Part shown: positions 1 to 12,843 of the stretch, in pieces
How positions within the stretch are numbered: position 1 is the stretch's first letter
Layout: each line of letters begins with the position of its first letter
Assembly: GCA_016187945.1 (NCBI GenBank)
Contig: JACPIT010000009.1
Location: 62,001 to 126,000, forward strand
DNA: 64,000 bases
Source: Opitutia bacterium
Lineage (GTDB): Bacteria; Verrucomicrobiota; Verrucomicrobiia; Opitutales; Opitutaceae
Direction: 5' to 3'
The notes under the pieces: model-generated
Databases searched by the model: none
What the model saw: the letters and a program-made list of their open reading frames with translations, nothing else
Told to the model about the DNA's origin: nothing
Program-made: the position numbers and the translations under genes

Positions 1-1664
1 AGGTCGGCGTAGAGCGCGCGCAGTTGGATCGCGCCCATCATGTAGCCGACCTGGTAGAGCGGCGAATAGTCGCCGTTGAACGAGCGGCGCACTTCGCCGG
101 TCGCGGTGTGGCGGTCGTGGCCGACTCGATCGACGAGGAAGTCGATGCACTGCTGCGGCGTCCAGCGGCCGAGGTGGAAATTGAGCGAAAAAATGATGCG
201 CGCGCACCGATGGGTCCGCCAGAAGAGCGCGCCGGCGCGGTCGAGCGGCTTTTGTTGGTAACCGAGACCCCAGAGGTGCATCTCCCACCACAGCGCCCAG
301 CCCTCGATCCAGAACGGCGTGTCGAAGAGGCGCCGGTGTTGGTTGTAGCGATCGAGATACCAGAACTGCATGTGGTGCCCCGGGATCAGTTCGTGGAAGA
401 CCGTCGCGTGACACAGGTGGACGTTGTTCGCGCGGAGGCTGTCGAGCTTGTCCTTGTGGTCCATCGCGTCGGTCGGGAACGAGACGATGATGCGATCGCC
501 GCCGAGGAAGAACGGATTCACCTTCTGTCGCTCGGGCGACATCATCGTCATCGTCCAGTCGTCGATCATGTGCGGCGGCACCGTCACGAGGTCGCGCTTC
601 GTGAGGAAGTCCACCGCCTCATACGCGAGGCCTGCGATCATCTCCGGCTGGTCGCCGGGCGCGACGTAGTCCGCCTTCATTTTTTCCAACGCCTGCTTCC
701 AGTCGTCGCCGCAGCCGAGTTCCTGCGCGACCTTCCGCCACTCGGCCTCGCACCAGGCGAATTCCTTTTCGGCGACGGCGATGAGTTGCTCGGGCGTGTA
801 GGGAATCATCTCGTGCTCGAGATCGACCGCGAGGCCGTCGGCGCCGATCGGATCGCCGACGATCGGCTCGTCTTCGCCGGGCTTCGCACCGACGATTTTC
901 TCGCGGAGAAACTTCGCGTAGTCGTCGAACGCGACGGTGAGTTTCTTGTAGGGCTCGCGCGTCCACCAACCGAACTCCGGGTCGTAGCCGTCGTAGTGCT
1001 TGAACCAATCGGCGAGCTGCTTGCCCGTGGCGTCGAGCTGGTTGATCGCGCGAAGTGCGACGATCTTGTTCGGCTTGAGCGCGTTCTCCGCCGGCTTGTC
1101 GCTCAGGCCCGACTCGAGGGCCTTTTTCACCGCCTCGAGTTGCACGCGCGCGTCGGCGAGCGTGGCCGCGGAGGCTTTGCCGTCCGGGCGCGCGTAGCCG
1201 CGGCGTGTTTCCTGGAGCGACTCGAGTTGCTCGAAAAACGGCAGCAGCGGCACGATCTCGGCCATGCGCTTCTGCTGGCGATCGAGGAGCGCGAGTTGGA
1301 ACTTCAGCTCGGCTTTCATCAGATGCCAGTCGATGCGACCTTCGACGCCGAGTTGCTCGTAGTTCATCGCAGCCAGCTTCGTCAGCCACGCGCGGTAGAA
1401 CTCGCCCAAACGCCGCAGGCGCAGCGGGGAATTCTCCACCGGGTGCATAACGAGCAATCCCTCGCGGTCGGCGTTGTAGCGCTCGACGAGTTCGCGCAGT
1501 TCGCTCGATTGCGGGCGCGCGAACGGCGCGAGGTCGGGCACGTAGTCGGCGGCGGGACGCTGCGCTTGCAGCGGCTGGCCGTGGCGGAAATTTTCGTCGG
1601 CGGCGCGCGCCGCGAGAGTCGAGAGGCCGAAAGCGAGCAGACAGCGGACAGCGTGGTGCTTCAT
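1..1664 (-). CDS. DUF885 family secreted protein, C-terminus cut by window edge
   Basis: The minus strand is open from an ATG at 1664 through the window start, giving about 554 visible residues. The N-terminus (MKHHAVRCLLAFGLSTLAARA) looks like a signal peptide, so the protein is probably exported. Around residue 423-432 lies HELIPGHHMQ, a zinc-peptidase-like HExxxxHH motif typical of DUF885 proteins, which resemble M2/M3-type metallopeptidases. The following segment rich in W, H and R (FWIEGWALWWE) is also characteristic of the family. The long plus-strand frame over this region is only its antisense shadow. The substrate is unknown; peptidase activity is a family-level inference. Confidence 0.85.
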   Translation of the reverse strand, partial: MKHHAVRCLLAFGLSTLAARAADENFRHGQPLQAQRPAADYVPDLAPFARPQSSELRELVERYNADREGLLVMHPVENSPLRLRRLGEFYRAWLTKLAAMNYEQLGVEGRIDWHLMKAELKFQLALLDRQQKRMAEIVPLLPFFEQLESLQETRRGYARPDGKASAATLADARVQLEAVKKALESGLSDKPAENALKPNKIVALRAINQLDATGKQLADWFKHYDGYDPEFGWWTREPYKKLTVAFDDYAKFLREKIVGAKPGEDEPIVGDPIGADGLAVDLEHEMIPYTPEQLIAVAEKEFAWCEAEWRKVAQELGCGDDWKQALEKMKADYVAPGDQPEMIAGLAYEAVDFLTKRDLVTVPPHMIDDWTMTMMSPERQKVNPFFLGGDRIIVSFPTDAMDHKDKLDSLRANNVHLCHATVFHELIPGHHMQFWYLDRYNQHRRLFDTPFWIEGWALWWEMHLWGLGYQQKPLDRAGALFWRTHRCARIIFSLNFHLGRWTPQQCIDFLVDRVGHDRHTATGEVRRSFNGDYSPLYQVGYMMGAIQLRALYAD

Positions 1665-1733
1665 AGGCGAACGGAGTGCGCGGAGTCTTCCGCGAAACCG
1701 CGGAGCCGCAAGCGCGAACTCCTGGGGCAGCAG

Positions 1734-1809
1734 CCTGTAGCGGCGATCTATGACCGCCGAGAGAAACTCGCGGCGGATGCGTTCGGCGGTCACAGACCGC
1801 CGCTACAGG
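1734..1809. repeat. Imperfect inverted repeat between DUF885 and GH127 genes
   Basis: CCTGTAGCGGCG at the left edge is answered by CGCCGCTACAGG at the right, with a second nested pair (GACCGCCGA / TCGGCGGTC). It lies one base beyond the GH127 stop and could act as a 3' stem-loop for that gene. It belongs to the 'word-arm' repeat class seen throughout this window. Confidence 0.7.
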
Positions 1810-1810
1810 T

Positions 1811-3751
1811 TCACTTCACCGCACGCCACACCGCCATCGGGGCGAGGCCGCGGTTGTTCCAGGCGAAATACGGGATCGCAGTCGCGCCGTCGACGTCGAG
1901 CGTCACGAGGCGTCCGAGCGGGCTGCTCTGCTCGCGGGTCACCGTGTGTGGCCCCGCAGAGATCGCGGTCGGCAGCGGCTGGTCAGCTTGTTCGAAACAA
2001 TAGACCACCGGGCCGCGTTCGAACGCGATCTGCCCGCGCGCCGCATCGACTTTCTCGTGCGCGACGACGGTGTGCACCGGCATCGGCAGCTCGAGTTCGA
2101 CGCGATCGCCCGCCTGCCAACGCCGCTCGAGCGTCAGGTAGCCGTGCGCGTCCGGCGAAGCGGTCACGCGTTCGCCATTCACCGTCACCTGCCACGCGGA
2201 CGCACTCGGCTCGCGATAGGCGTAGAGATCGGACGGCACCGGCCGGCCTTGCACCCAGCCGGGCAAGCGGAGCCTCACGGTGAATTTCGCCGGACTTGCC
2301 GGTGAGAGCGTGAGCTTGATGCCGCCGTTCCACGGGTAATCGGTCGTTTGCGCGAGCTTCACAACCGTGCCGGCGACGCGCGCCTCGCCCTCGCTCGCCG
2401 CGTAGAAATTCACGAACAGCGCGTCGTCCTTCACCGCGTAGAAATACCCCGTGAGCGCCGCGAGCGTGCGCATGAGATTCGGCGGGCAGCACGCGCAACC
2501 GAACCAGGGCGCGCGACCGGCGTGCTCGTGGTTGTTCTTCTTCTGGCCGTCGTAGACGAGCGGGTTCGGATAAAAGAACCGGTCGCCACCGACCGACACG
2601 CCGCTGATGAAGCCGTTGAAGGCCGTGCGCTCGAACACGTCCATGTAGCGCGCGTCGCCGGAGAGCAGAAACATCCGATGCGCCCACATCATCAGCGCGA
2701 CGGCGGCGCAGGTTTCGTTGTAGGCGTCGTGCGGCAACTCGTAGTCGGCTCCGTAGGCCTCGCCCTTCGCGAGCGCTCCGACGCCGCCCGTGAGGTAGAG
2801 TTTGCGCGACACCATGTTTTGCCAGATGTGCTCGATCGCGTGCGCGTAACGCACGTCTCCCGTCAGCGCCGCGATGTCGGCCATGCCGGAATAAAGGTAG
2901 TTCGCGCGCACGGCGTGGCCGACCGCCTCGGTCTGATCGACGACGAGCGCGTGTTGCTGGCTGTAGGGATTGCCGCCGGGACCGCGCGCATCGAGGAAGA
3001 TTTGCGCGAGCTTCAGCCAGCGCGCATCGCCGCTGACGCGGTAGAGCTTCACGAGTCCCATTTCGACGATCTCGTGGCCAGGGGCGATGCGGCGCTTGCC
3101 GTCGCCGAAGTCGCGCCAGAGCAGCTCGGCATTTTTCAGGCAGACATCGAGCAGCGTGCGTTTGCCCGTCGCCTGAAAGTGCGCCACGCCCGCCTCGTAG
3201 AGATGACCGCAGTTGTAGAGTTCGTGACTGAGTTTGGGATCTTTCTCCCAGCGCTTGGCGCCGACCCAATCGTGGCCGGGCGCGTCGGGATGCATCGTGC
3301 GGAACGTGTAGAGGTAGCCGTCGGGCTCCTGCGCGGCGGCGATGCGTGCAATCCAGCCGTCGAGCATCGCCTCGAGCGCCGGATCGGGCTGCATGCTGAG
3401 CGCGTAGGACGCGCCCTCGATCGCCTTGTAGGCGTCGGTGTCGTCAAACGGGTAGATCGTCGGCGGTTTGATCTGAAAATCCTTCTCGCCCGCCGCGCGG
3501 CGGCGCATGACCTCGGCCGCAAGATCGAAATTTTTCAGGCGGCCCGACTCTTCGCATTGCGCGAGCGCGAACGGAATCGTGACGGTGCGATTGGTTTCCT
3601 GTTTCGCCTTCCAGAAGCCGTCCGTCACGCGCACGGCCGTGAACGGCACGGGCTGGATCGGATAATCGGCCGCGCGAAGCGAGGCGCTTCCGACCACACA
3701 GGACAGCAACGCAGCAACCAACCTCGAGGTGACAACATGCGGGGTAGCCAT
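1811..3751 (-). CDS. Glycoside hydrolase family 127 (beta-L-arabinofuranosidase-like)
   Basis: A 646-residue protein, close to the usual GH127 length. The chosen start is ATG 3751 (MATPHVVTSRLVAALL), because it gives a clean signal peptide ending near SLRAADYP; the frame stays open upstream but that part looks non-coding. Family landmarks include the entry segment VRVTDGFWKAKQETNR, a conserved YNETCAAV near residue 345 and the CACCPPN cysteine cluster near residue 416. In characterised members these positions hold the catalytic or zinc-binding cysteines. GH127 enzymes retain configuration and release L-arabinofuranose from plant glycans. The export signal suggests periplasmic action. The exact substrate is inferred from the family only. 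Confidence 0.9.
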   Translation of the reverse strand: MATPHVVTSRLVAALLSCVVGSASLRAADYPIQPVPFTAVRVTDGFWKAKQETNRTVTIPFALAQCEESGRLKNFDLAAEVMRRRAAGEKDFQIKPPTIYPFDDTDAYKAIEGASYALSMQPDPALEAMLDGWIARIAAAQEPDGYLYTFRTMHPDAPGHDWVGAKRWEKDPKLSHELYNCGHLYEAGVAHFQATGKRTLLDVCLKNAELLWRDFGDGKRRIAPGHEIVEMGLVKLYRVSGDARWLKLAQIFLDARGPGGNPYSQQHALVVDQTEAVGHAVRANYLYSGMADIAALTGDVRYAHAIEHIWQNMVSRKLYLTGGVGALAKGEAYGADYELPHDAYNETCAAVALMMWAHRMFLLSGDARYMDVFERTAFNGFISGVSVGGDRFFYPNPLVYDGQKKNNHEHAGRAPWFGCACCPPNLMRTLAALTGYFYAVKDDALFVNFYAASEGEARVAGTVVKLAQTTDYPWNGGIKLTLSPASPAKFTVRLRLPGWVQGRPVPSDLYAYREPSASAWQVTVNGERVTASPDAHGYLTLERRWQAGDRVELELPMPVHTVVAHEKVDAARGQIAFERGPVVYCFEQADQPLPTAISAGPHTVTREQSSPLGRLVTLDVDGATAIPYFAWNNRGLAPMAVWRAVK

Positions 3752-3873
3752 GCGCCGGAGTTTTGCGTGCCGAATCCGCCGTGCAAGCGTGCGGCCGACG
3801 GAATGTGCAGGACAGTAAAGGCGGTCGCCGCGGTCCCCAGCGGCGACGCGAACGCAGCGAATGCCGCACCAAC

Positions 3874-3902
3874 AAAAAGGCGCCGGCGGGAACGCCGGCG
3901 CC
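3874..3902 (-). terminator. Rho-independent terminator for the TonB receptor
   Basis: A perfect 10-bp stem (GGCGCCGGCG / CGCCGGCGCC, loop GGAA) is followed on the minus strand by TTTTTG. It lies downstream of the minus-strand TonB receptor ending at 4008 and upstream of the GH127 start, separating the two transcripts. Confidence 0.8.
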
Positions 3903-3912
3903 GAAGTGGCAG

Positions 3913-3996
3913 GGTGGAACGCGTTGACCTCAACGCGTTCTGGAATTGAACCTGCGAAGGGGACGTTCGAGCGCATTGAGGTCAATGCGCTCCACC
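3913..3996. repeat. Double-palindrome repeat, 'GCGTTGACCTCAACGC' family
   Basis: Each half is a palindrome (AACGCGTTGACCTCAACGCGTT; AGCGCATTGAGGTCAATGCGCT), and GGTGG/CCACC close the outer ends. The same design occurs at 46089-46144 inside nuoM2. It lies between the TonB receptor stop and its terminator. Confidence 0.8.
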
Positions 3997-4007
3997 TTCG
4001 CCTCTGC

Positions 4008-5888
4008 TCAGAACTTCCACTCGACGCCGGCGAACACGCCGGCGCCGGGCTGCGGGTAACCGTGGACTTCCTCGTAGCGCTCATCGAGGAGGTTTTCCAC
4101 GCGCGCCTTCACGGCGAGCGTCGGCGTCGCCTGCCATGCGGCGTAGACGCGCGCGACGGTGTAGTCTTCGCCGTCGATCGTCGCGAAGGTCGCGGCGTTC
4201 ACGTCCTCGCGCTGCGCCACGAAGACGACGCCGGCGCCGGCGCTGAAGCCGCTGCCGAAGTCGTGCCACACGTCTGCGGAGCCGCTGTGCCGCGGGCGGC
4301 GGAGCAGGCGCGTGTGCTGCGTGAGATTTTCCGCTTCAAGGTAGGTGTAGGCGAAGCGCGCCTCGGTGGCGCTCGCACCGGGGAGCTTGAATTTGCCGGA
4401 GAGTTCCACGCCGCGCGTGCGCGCGCGCTCGACGTTTTGCACGGTGCTCGGGAACGCCGCGAAATCGAACGTGATGAGGTTCGTCAGGCGCGTGTCGAAC
4501 CACGTTGCGCTGAGCGTGCCGCGATTCTGCGCGAGATAGAAATCGACGCCCGCGTCCCACCCGCGCGCCTTTTCGGGCGCGAGTTTCGGGTTGCCGACGT
4601 AGAACGAACTCTGGCCGTAGAGATCGAGAAACGACGGCGCGCGGAAGCCCGTGCCGTAGCTCGCGCGGAGTTTCACGCGTTGTTGCGCAACGAGCCACGC
4701 GGCGGTGGCGCGGCCGGTCGTGGCGCGACCGAAGGTGTCGAAGTCGTCGCTGCGCAGGCCCGCGGTGAGGTAGACGTTTTCGACCGGGTTGAACTCGTCC
4801 TGCACGAACACCGCGAAGAGCTGCTGGTGCTTGTTGATGTTGCCGAAACCGGTGTTGACGGTGTGGTTCACCTCCGCGGTGACGCCGGCGGTGACGCGCT
4901 GCTTCTCGACGCCGGTGTGGGTCGCTTGCCAATCGAGCACGCCGCGGCGGTTTTTCACGACGGAAATTTCGGTGCCGAACGCGCCGGGGTTTTCCGAGAC
5001 GAAGCGTCGGTCCTGTCCGCCGAGCACGGCGCGACTCGTGAGCGTGGGCGACGGGGCGAAGTCCGCGAAGACGGTCACGAGCTGATTGCTCTCGCGATCC
5101 TGGTTGTCGGGGTCGTTCGCGCCCCACCCGATCGCCGCGCCGGGCGAGCCGTAGACGCCGTTGAAGCCGCGCCACGTCGCGCCGATGGCGACCGCATCGC
5201 TCACGCGATGATCGACGCGCAGCACGTAGGTGGCAGAATCAAAATCGTTGTTCGCGCGGTCGTTGTCCGTGTGCCCGCCGAGCGCGGAGAACGAAAACGC
5301 GTTCTTCGCATCGCCGCGTTGCGCGGTGACAGCGCCCTGGATCGTGCCGAACGAGCCGGCCTCGGCGGTGATGCTGCCGCTCGCGGCACCGCGGCCGCGC
5401 TGCGCGCGCAGCGAGACGACACCGCCGACGGCCTCGCCGCCGTAGAGCGTGCTCTGCGGACCGTGCGCGATCTCGAGCGAGTCGCACGCGCTGACGCACG
5501 CGCCGCCAAGTGCGACGGCGTAGTCGGTGTTCGGATCGTTGAAGCGAATGCCGTCGACGAGGAAGAGCGTCTGGTTGCTGTTCGTGCCGCGGAGAAACAG
5601 CGACGTCGAGCCACCCGCGCCGCCGGACGCGAACGCCGGCGCGCCGGGCACGCCGGAGAGCGCGGAGCGGATTCCCGTGAGTTGCTGCCGCGCGAGATCG
5701 GCGGCGCTGAGCGTGTCGACCGCGGTGCCGAGCGTGTTCGCGGCGGCCGGAGTGCGCGTGGCGGTGACGACGTAGTCGTCGACTTTCGTGGGCGCGGCGT
5801 CTTGCGCGAGCGCGAGGAGCGCCGGCGCGAAGCCGGCGGCGAGGAGGAGCGAGCGTCGGAGCGACGTCGCGAATTGAGGAGCGGACAT
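4008..5888 (-). CDS. TonB-dependent outer-membrane receptor, probable corrinoid (BtuB-like) transporter
   Basis: A 626-residue protein with a signal peptide (about residues 1-26), then a TonB-box/plug segment beginning DDYVVTATRTP, typical of BtuB-like receptors. Plug motifs follow (LFLRGTNSNQTLFLVDG, STLYGGEAVGGVVSLR). The C-terminal beta-barrel ends in an aromatic residue (EWKF), as expected for outer-membrane insertion. At 626 aa it is short and BtuB-sized. The leader contains a probable cobalamin riboswitch and the divergent neighbour is B12-dependent methionine synthase, so cobalamin or another corrinoid is the likely cargo. The cargo assignment is inference from context plus plug similarity. 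Confidence 0.85.
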   Translation of the reverse strand: MSAPQFATSLRRSLLLAAGFAPALLALAQDAAPTKVDDYVVTATRTPAAANTLGTAVDTLSAADLARQQLTGIRSALSGVPGAPAFASGGAGGSTSLFLRGTNSNQTLFLVDGIRFNDPNTDYAVALGGACVSACDSLEIAHGPQSTLYGGEAVGGVVSLRAQRGRGAASGSITAEAGSFGTIQGAVTAQRGDAKNAFSFSALGGHTDNDRANNDFDSATYVLRVDHRVSDAVAIGATWRGFNGVYGSPGAAIGWGANDPDNQDRESNQLVTVFADFAPSPTLTSRAVLGGQDRRFVSENPGAFGTEISVVKNRRGVLDWQATHTGVEKQRVTAGVTAEVNHTVNTGFGNINKHQQLFAVFVQDEFNPVENVYLTAGLRSDDFDTFGRATTGRATAAWLVAQQRVKLRASYGTGFRAPSFLDLYGQSSFYVGNPKLAPEKARGWDAGVDFYLAQNRGTLSATWFDTRLTNLITFDFAAFPSTVQNVERARTRGVELSGKFKLPGASATEARFAYTYLEAENLTQHTRLLRRPRHSGSADVWHDFGSGFSAGAGVVFVAQREDVNAATFATIDGEDYTVARVYAAWQATPTLAVKARVENLLDERYEEVHGYPQPGAGVFAGVEWKF

Positions 5889-5985
5889 GATCTGCTTTCC
5901 TTAGCGGCAAGAGCAGAGCCACGCCCGCGCGCCGGCTTTGCTGCGTCGGCGCACGAAACAGGTTTCCACTCCCACCCTTCACTTG

Positions 5986-6024
5986 CCCCGACGAAGTCGG
6001 GGTTGGCTCCAACGAGTCGGAGCC
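5986..6024 (-). repeat. Two adjacent hairpins in the receptor leader
   Basis: CCCCGACGAAGTCGGGG (5986-6002) is followed at once by GGCTCCAACGAGTCGGAGCC (6005-6024). Both are strong stem-loops between the riboswitch and the receptor start. They could form the expression platform or be another double-palindrome repeat like the one in nuoC; the sequence does not decide. Confidence 0.6.
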
Positions 6025-6073
6025 TGATGCGATGAAGTTTCCGCGGCGCGCGAACGCGTCGACGGAAGGTGAG

Positions 6074-6335
6074 TCTCGGCAGCCAGATGTTCGGACTCCG
6101 CACTCCGCGCGTGGCGCCAAGGGCCAAGTAACAAGGGCCAAGTAGCAAGAATCAGCTCTTGTTACTTGTGACTTGTTACCTGTCACTTCGCGCACCGCGC
6201 ACCGCCTCCTCGCCTTCACTCGCACTCGAGTGCGAATTGGCGTTGTCCCGGCCTGCCCGGGATGAGGACGCGTCATGCGTTACCGCAGCGCAACTGTGGC
6301 CGGTTTGCACGGCCTTCCCTGCGTCTGCCAAGTTG
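6074..6335 (-). promoter_or_regulatory. Probable cobalamin riboswitch upstream of the TonB receptor
   Basis: Read on the minus strand, the expected B12-element landmarks appear in order. A 5' strand TTGGCAG (6325-6331) pairs with CTGCCGA at the 3' end. AGGGAAGG (the conserved GGGAA) is followed by a stem-loop around GTGCAAA and the core-like GTTGCGCTGCGGTAA. Next comes a GCCA...GAAGGC stem-loop at 6212-6241. A B12-box-like GAGTCCGAACATCTGGCTGC lies near 6078-6099. The order matches known cobalamin riboswitches, but spacing before the B12 box is too long by about 68 nt, because an inverted repeat (6119-6186) interrupts a variable stem. Ligand binding and mechanism are inferred. Confidence 0.68.
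6119..6186. repeat. Inverted repeat, 'AAGTAACAAG' family, inside the riboswitch
   Basis: The left arm reiterates CAAGTAACAAG/CAAGTAGCAAG and the right arm answers with CTTGTTACTTG/ACTTGTTACC around a short loop (ATCAGC). It lies between the GCCA...GAAGGC hairpin and the B12 box, apparently at the tip of a weak GC-rich stem, so core pairings would survive. Confidence 0.75.
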
Positions 6336-6339
6336 ACGG

Positions 6340-6739
6340 AGAAAGAACTCAGGAGCGGGAAGAAATCCCGCGCCGCGCGAAACGCGCAAGCGCAATCACT
6401 GCGCGCCGGTTGCGGTGACGCGATGCGCAGCGCGCCGACATCGACGTAGCAGCCGAGGTGACGAGGCTGTTTCGTCGACCCAGCAAGGCGGTGGCGCACG
6501 AGCCGCGCCACTCGCTCGATGGCGGACCGAGGAGTTGCACCAGAGCGCGCAACCGGCGGGCTTCGTGCGTCTCTCACAGCCTCCTCACGTCGGCTGCTAC
6601 GAGGGTCGGCTGCGACTAAGTCGGCGCGCGGCCGAATCGCGGACTGTCATAAAAACTTCGCGCGCCCGCGGCGGCGGCGCACACGACTGTTGCGTTTCTC
6701 GCATCATCGAATCTTGATGCATCGATACGAACTAACCGC
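6340..6739. other. Gene-free divergent region upstream of metH
   Basis: About 400 bases between the riboswitch 5' end and the metH start. Open frames here are short and show no protein-like pattern. It must contain the promoters for metH and for the divergent TonB receptor, but I see no convincing -35/-10 pair. No second riboswitch could be recognised on the metH strand. Confidence 0.4.
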
Positions 6740-10681
<3,942 letters not shown>

Positions 10682-10872
10682 GTTCGAACGACGGGGGGCG
10701 GTTGCCGTCGACCGCCCTCGTTGCATTCCAACCGAGTCACCGCTCCCACAAAGGTCACGCGAAGGTCGGCGTCTGACTCGTCGGCACGGGCTCGAATTGG
10801 GCGCCGCAAGGGACAAGTTCGCCCCGATCGAAGCGGCGGACGCGACTTCGCCGCCGCTCCGTCGCGGCCACG

Positions 10873-12843
10873 TTACGAGGTGATGGCGACCGTGATGTTG
10901 CCGAGGTTGTCCTTCAGTCCGGCGCCGTAGCGTCCGTTCAGGTCGTCGTTGATGCAGAGCTGCAGGTTGCCGCTCTGTCCGCTCGGGACCGACGTGGGGC
11001 CGTCGCCAACGAGGAATACCGGCCCGCTTCCGATGCGGCCGATCAGCGCGCCTTCGTTCTGACCATCCATCGTGTAGCCGGGTTGGTTGGCGACGTAGTT
11101 CGGATTGCCGGCGGCGTCGAACAGCTCGCCGTTGTTGTCATGCGGATTCGACGTCCAGAGCCCGCGCACGTAGGCGATGCTCACGCCCTGGCCCGCCGTC
11201 ACGGTGACGCCGGTGTCCTGCCAGCCTTGCGTCGACTGCACGGTGAACAACATCGTGAACGCGCCCGTCACCGCATCGATCACCGGCGTCCGCGCTGTGC
11301 GCGAATCGAGCGGCAGCGCGGGTGCGTTCCCGCTCTGGTTCCACGGCTGCGAGGGCGTGCGGCCCGCACCCGGCGCGACGGCGTAGAGCCCGAAGCCGTC
11401 GTTGTCCCAATAATAATTCGGAAAGCCGCACGCGATCGGGCCGCCATACCACGTGAACACGTTCGGGATCGCGAAACTGCCGCCGGCGCCGCCGCTCGGC
11501 GCGTTCGGACCGGTGGCGGCGGGACAGGTTTGGGCCGGCGCGATGCCGTAGCCCGACTGGTTCCACCATTCGTCGCAGAACTCGAAATAGCAGAGCCCGA
11601 GGCAAACGGACTCCGCGTAGGCCGCGGGCAGCATCGTATCGAGCACGGTGGCAACGTTGGCCTGCGTCGTCGCGTCGGAATAGATGCCCTGCGAAATCGT
11701 CGTCGTCCCCCCGGCCGTCGTGCCGCCGCTGCCCGGAGCGGCGAAGGTCACCGTCGGCGCGGAGAGATAGCCGCTGCCGGCATTGGTGATCGTCACTCCG
11801 GTGACGACGCCGTTCGCCACCGTCGCGATCCCCGTGGCGGTCGTGCCGCCGGTCGGGGCGGCGGCGAAGGTCACCGCGGGCGGCGTCGTGTAGCCGCTGC
11901 CGCCGGAGGAAACGACGACGGCGGAGACCATTCCCGCCATCGGGCACAGCGTGTCGGCCGTGACGCGGCTCGTGGCGGGGAAACCGTATTCGGTGAGGAT
12001 CACCGGCTTCAACGCCGCGCCGGTCAGCAACGCGTAACCGGTGTTGAAGCCCTCGCTGCCGCCGAACACTGAGGCGAAGCTCTGCGGCTGGTAGCTGTTC
12101 ACGCCCCAGAAATCGATCGCCGGACACGTCGCCATGTAATTCGCGGCGTTCGCGCAGATGCCGGGATCGTCGTGGTTCGCGATGCCGACGAGCTTGTCCG
12201 GCGCCGCCGTCTTCGCGATCTGCGCCGCCACCTGCACCTGGCCCCACCAATACGTCGCGTTCGCCGTCGGCCCGTAGGTGTCGACGTTGCCGTCGTCCAC
12301 CTCGTTCGCGATGATGAAACCGAGCACCGCCGGATGGTCGGCAACCTCGCTCACGGTCTGCTGCAGCGCCGTCTGCCACCACGACGCCGACGGTTGCGGC
12401 GTTTGGTTGAGGATGAACATCTGCTGCGGCAGCGGGATGCCGACGATCACGAACAGCCCTGCATCGTAGCAGGCATCGAGGAACGCCCGGTGCGTGTAAC
12501 TCGCGCCGGGCGACGGCGGCGGCACCGTCGGCACCGCATCGAGGAAGCTATACACGCGGATCGTGTTCGCGCCGAGCTGCGCGATCTTCGGGAGGTCGTT
12601 GGACCACGTGCCGCTCCAGTTGCTGACATTGCCGAATGCGTCCCAGAACCAGTCGCCGAGATGGTCGCCATACCAGTTGTTCGAGCCGCCGACCGGCGCC
12701 GGCGAATAACACACGCCCTTGATCACGAAGCCCGTCGGCGCGCCGCCGTTGAGCGAATACGTGAGCGAGGCGGTCGGCGGTGTCGTCGAGGTATCGAGCG
12801 AACACTGCCAGCGAGTCGTGATGGGCGCGGAGGATTTGGTCAT
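10873..12843 (-). CDS. Glycoside-hydrolase-like TIM-barrel protein with inserted beta repeats
   Basis: A 656-residue protein from ATG 12843 (MTKSSAPITTRW). A (beta/alpha)8 hydrolase pattern is visible: VIKGVCYSP at strand 1, LGANTIRVYSF at strand 2, GFIIANEVDDGN carrying a likely acid/base Asn-Glu, and KPVILTEYGFPA with a likely nucleophile Glu. This resembles clan-A and beta-glucan-active families, but I cannot assign a GH number. Between the nucleophile strand and the last barrel helix, residues ~304-380 hold two copies of a GSGY-(T/L)-(T/S)-x-P-x-VTF repeat, an insertion found in secreted adhesin-like proteins. No signal peptide is evident. The C-terminal ~100 residues look like a beta-sandwich. 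Confidence 0.7.
   Translation of the reverse strand: MTKSSAPITTRWQCSLDTSTTPPTASLTYSLNGGAPTGFVIKGVCYSPAPVGGSNNWYGDHLGDWFWDAFGNVSNWSGTWSNDLPKIAQLGANTIRVYSFLDAVPTVPPPSPGASYTHRAFLDACYDAGLFVIVGIPLPQQMFILNQTPQPSASWWQTALQQTVSEVADHPAVLGFIIANEVDDGNVDTYGPTANATYWWGQVQVAAQIAKTAAPDKLVGIANHDDPGICANAANYMATCPAIDFWGVNSYQPQSFASVFGGSEGFNTGYALLTGAALKPVILTEYGFPATSRVTADTLCPMAGMVSAVVVSSGGSGYTTPPAVTFAAAPTGGTTATGIATVANGVVTGVTITNAGSGYLSAPTVTFAAPGSGGTTAGGTTTISQGIYSDATTQANVATVLDTMLPAAYAESVCLGLCYFEFCDEWWNQSGYGIAPAQTCPAATGPNAPSGGAGGSFAIPNVFTWYGGPIACGFPNYYWDNDGFGLYAVAPGAGRTPSQPWNQSGNAPALPLDSRTARTPVIDAVTGAFTMLFTVQSTQGWQDTGVTVTAGQGVSIAYVRGLWTSNPHDNNGELFDAAGNPNYVANQPGYTMDGQNEGALIGRIGSGPVFLVGDGPTSVPSGQSGNLQLCINDDLNGRYGAGLKDNLGNITVAITS

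Noticed and set aside
24-2003. A 659-residue plus-strand open frame
   Set aside because: Arg/Val/Glu-biased and family-free; it is the antisense shadow of the DUF885 gene and the GH127 3' end, which carry recognisable motifs on the minus strand.
5955-5975. AGTGGAAACCTG on the minus strand as a B12 box
   Set aside because: It resembles a B12 box but lacks the upstream core at the right distance; the better ordered match is at 6078-6099 with pairing to 6325-6331.
2348-6035. Long plus-strand frames over GH127 and the TonB receptor
   Set aside because: Same codon-shadow effect; low-complexity Arg/Ala/Val composition and no domain, while the minus strand encodes clear families.
6340-6739. A SAM, SAH or cobalamin riboswitch on the metH strand
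   Set aside because: AGGAGCGGGAAGAAATCCCG looks structured, but I could not line up the conserved core of any known class.
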